DNA of 5,354 nucleotides from Deltaproteobacteria bacterium (GTDB lineage Bacteria; SAR324; NAC60-12). How positions within the stretch are numbered: the first letter of the stretch is position 1; each line of letters opens with the position of its first letter. A model generated the notes under the pieces. It saw only the letters and a list, made by a program, of their open reading frames with translations. It made no database searches and had not been told where the DNA came from. This document shows positions 4,508 to 5,354 of the stretch, one piece after another. The stretch spans positions 1-5,354 of the forward strand of contig DPLM01000288.1 of NCBI GenBank assembly GCA_003541985.1. The letters run 5' to 3'. The position numbers and the translations under genes were made by a program.

Positions 4508-5354
4508 ATGGCGAAAATTCAACAGATTCAACTCCAATTGGTCAACCTTGATCCGAAAGTCAAGCGAACCGATGCGATCCAGTCCTTCGTCACCCAGGAG
4601 ACTCCAATTCTCTCTATCGTCGATGAAGATGGTCAAACTGGAATTGGATACACCTACACGATAGGCACAGGAGGTTCCTCTGTCTTCCACTTGCTACAGG
4701 ATCACCTGCTGCCTCAATTGATTGGAAGAGATGCTGAAAACATTGAGAGCATTTGGAAAGACCTCCACTTCCAAACACACGCTACAGCCGTTGGAGCCAT
4801 TACTAGCCTTGCTCTCTCTGCCATTGACACTGCCCTTTGGGATTTGCGCTGCAAGCGGGCTGAACTTCCTCTCTGGAAACTAGCTGGCGGGGCCAAACAC
4901 GAAATTCCAGTCTACAGCACCGAGGGAGGTTGGCTCCATATTCCTACTGCTGATCTTGTGAAAGACGCCCTCGATCGTAAATCTGAAGGCTTTGGTGGCT
5001 GTAAGATCAAAGTTGGCTCTGCCCATGTTGCCGAGGATGTCGAACGACTGCAAGCGGTACGTCAAGCGGTAGGACCCACCTTTGAAATCATGACCGACGC
5101 CAACCAGGCTTTCACCCAAAATGAAGCTATTCGCAGGGCACGTCATTTTGAGCCGATTGACATCGCCTGGTTCGAGGAGCCTCTGCCCGCCGAAGATCTT
5201 GGGGGACACATCGAGTTGAATCGTTCCACATCCATCCCGATCGCAGTGGGTGAATCGATGTATCACCCTGCTCACTTTCGTGAATATATGCAGAGAGGAG
5301 CCTGCAACATTGTACAAGTGGACGTCGCCCGCATCGGTGGCATCACACCCTGGC
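4508..5354 (+). CDS. Mandelate racemase-subgroup enolase-superfamily enzyme, 3' end outside window
   Basis: The first 282 residues of a metal-dependent enzyme that abstracts a proton next to a carboxylate, either as racemase or acid-sugar dehydratase. The N-terminal capping domain (1 to about 127) includes TPILSIVDEDGQTGIGY and AIDTALWDLRCK. The barrel then shows the KxK base Lys166/Lys168 (GGCKIKVG), metal ligands Asp197 (MTDANQ), Glu223 (WFEEPL) and Glu249 (AVGES), and Asp272 of the His-Asp dyad (VDVARIGG). Each sits exactly two residues after its Pseudomonas mandelate racemase counterpart (164/166, 195, 221, 247, 270), so the subgroup is firm. The partner His, expected near 299, is cut off. 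Wording near the metal sites recalls talarate/galactarate and related dehydratases as much as true mandelate racemase, so the substrate is open. An in-frame TAA at 4490-4492 makes the ATG at 4508 the first possible ATG, although no good ribosome binding site precedes it. Confidence 0.93.
   Translation, partial: MAKIQQIQLQLVNLDPKVKRTDAIQSFVTQETPILSIVDEDGQTGIGYTYTIGTGGSSVFHLLQDHLLPQLIGRDAENIESIWKDLHFQTHATAVGAITSLALSAIDTALWDLRCKRAELPLWKLAGGAKHEIPVYSTEGGWLHIPTADLVKDALDRKSEGFGGCKIKVGSAHVAEDVERLQAVRQAVGPTFEIMTDANQAFTQNEAIRRARHFEPIDIAWFEEPLPAEDLGGHIELNRSTSIPIAVGESMYHPAHFREYMQRGACNIVQVDVARIGGITPW

Noticed and set aside
4496..5317. Minus-strand frames of 64, 60 and 145 codons
   Set aside because: They are antisense to the racemase-family gene, whose catalytic residues align at constant offset with mandelate racemase, so the plus strand is the coding one.
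1..5354. CRISPR array, retron or other repeat-based defence system
   Set aside because: No regularly spaced repeats, reverse transcriptase, Cas or toxin-antitoxin genes are visible on either strand.

Overview
The window is bacterial chromosome of moderate GC. It carries the end of a DNA-repair gene, a histidyl-tRNA synthetase gene and a lipoprotein signal peptidase gene on one strand, followed by two tRNA genes, a small orphan gene, about 780 bases that are nearly gene-free, and a divergent pair of metabolic genes. LspA and a bacterial-type tRNA gene set show that it is a bacterium. The HisRS of plant-organelle type, together with PhyH-family dioxygenase and mandelate-racemase-family genes, would fit an uncultivated marine proteobacterium or SAR324-like lineage. 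That placement is an inference and cannot be proved from this window.

Layout. Positions 1-202 hold the C-terminus of a family-4-type uracil-DNA glycosylase. Twelve bases later comes hisS (215-1501), whose stop codon overlaps the start of lspA (1501-1986) by one base, so the three genes look like one transcription unit. A plausible sigma70 promoter then precedes tRNA-Val(UAC) and tRNA-Asp(GUC), both with encoded CCA. A possible A/T-rich hairpin, a tandem C-rich repeat and a leader able to form two competing hairpins lie before a 103-residue ferredoxin-like-fold protein (2378-2689).

From 2690 to 3466 the only translated candidate is a 74-codon reading frame at 3026-3250. It has a good ribosome binding site and the first half of an XRE-type helix-turn-helix, but its recognition helix looks ruined. 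Hairpins occur at 2725-2755 and 3369-3385.

From 3467 a complete phytanoyl-CoA-dioxygenase-family gene lies on the minus strand. It faces away from a mandelate-racemase-subgroup enolase-superfamily gene that runs off the right edge (4508 onward). The 198-bp gap between them contains a perfect 12-bp palindrome and a 9+9-bp inverted repeat with arms 20 bp apart centre to centre. This looks like a regulated divergent promoter for a small catabolic or modification pathway acting on an unknown carboxylate or acid-sugar substrate.

No clearly new multi-gene system is visible. The items most worth checking are the HisRS with its non-canonical motif 3, the control region between the divergent pair, and the alternative hairpins upstream of the 103-residue gene.
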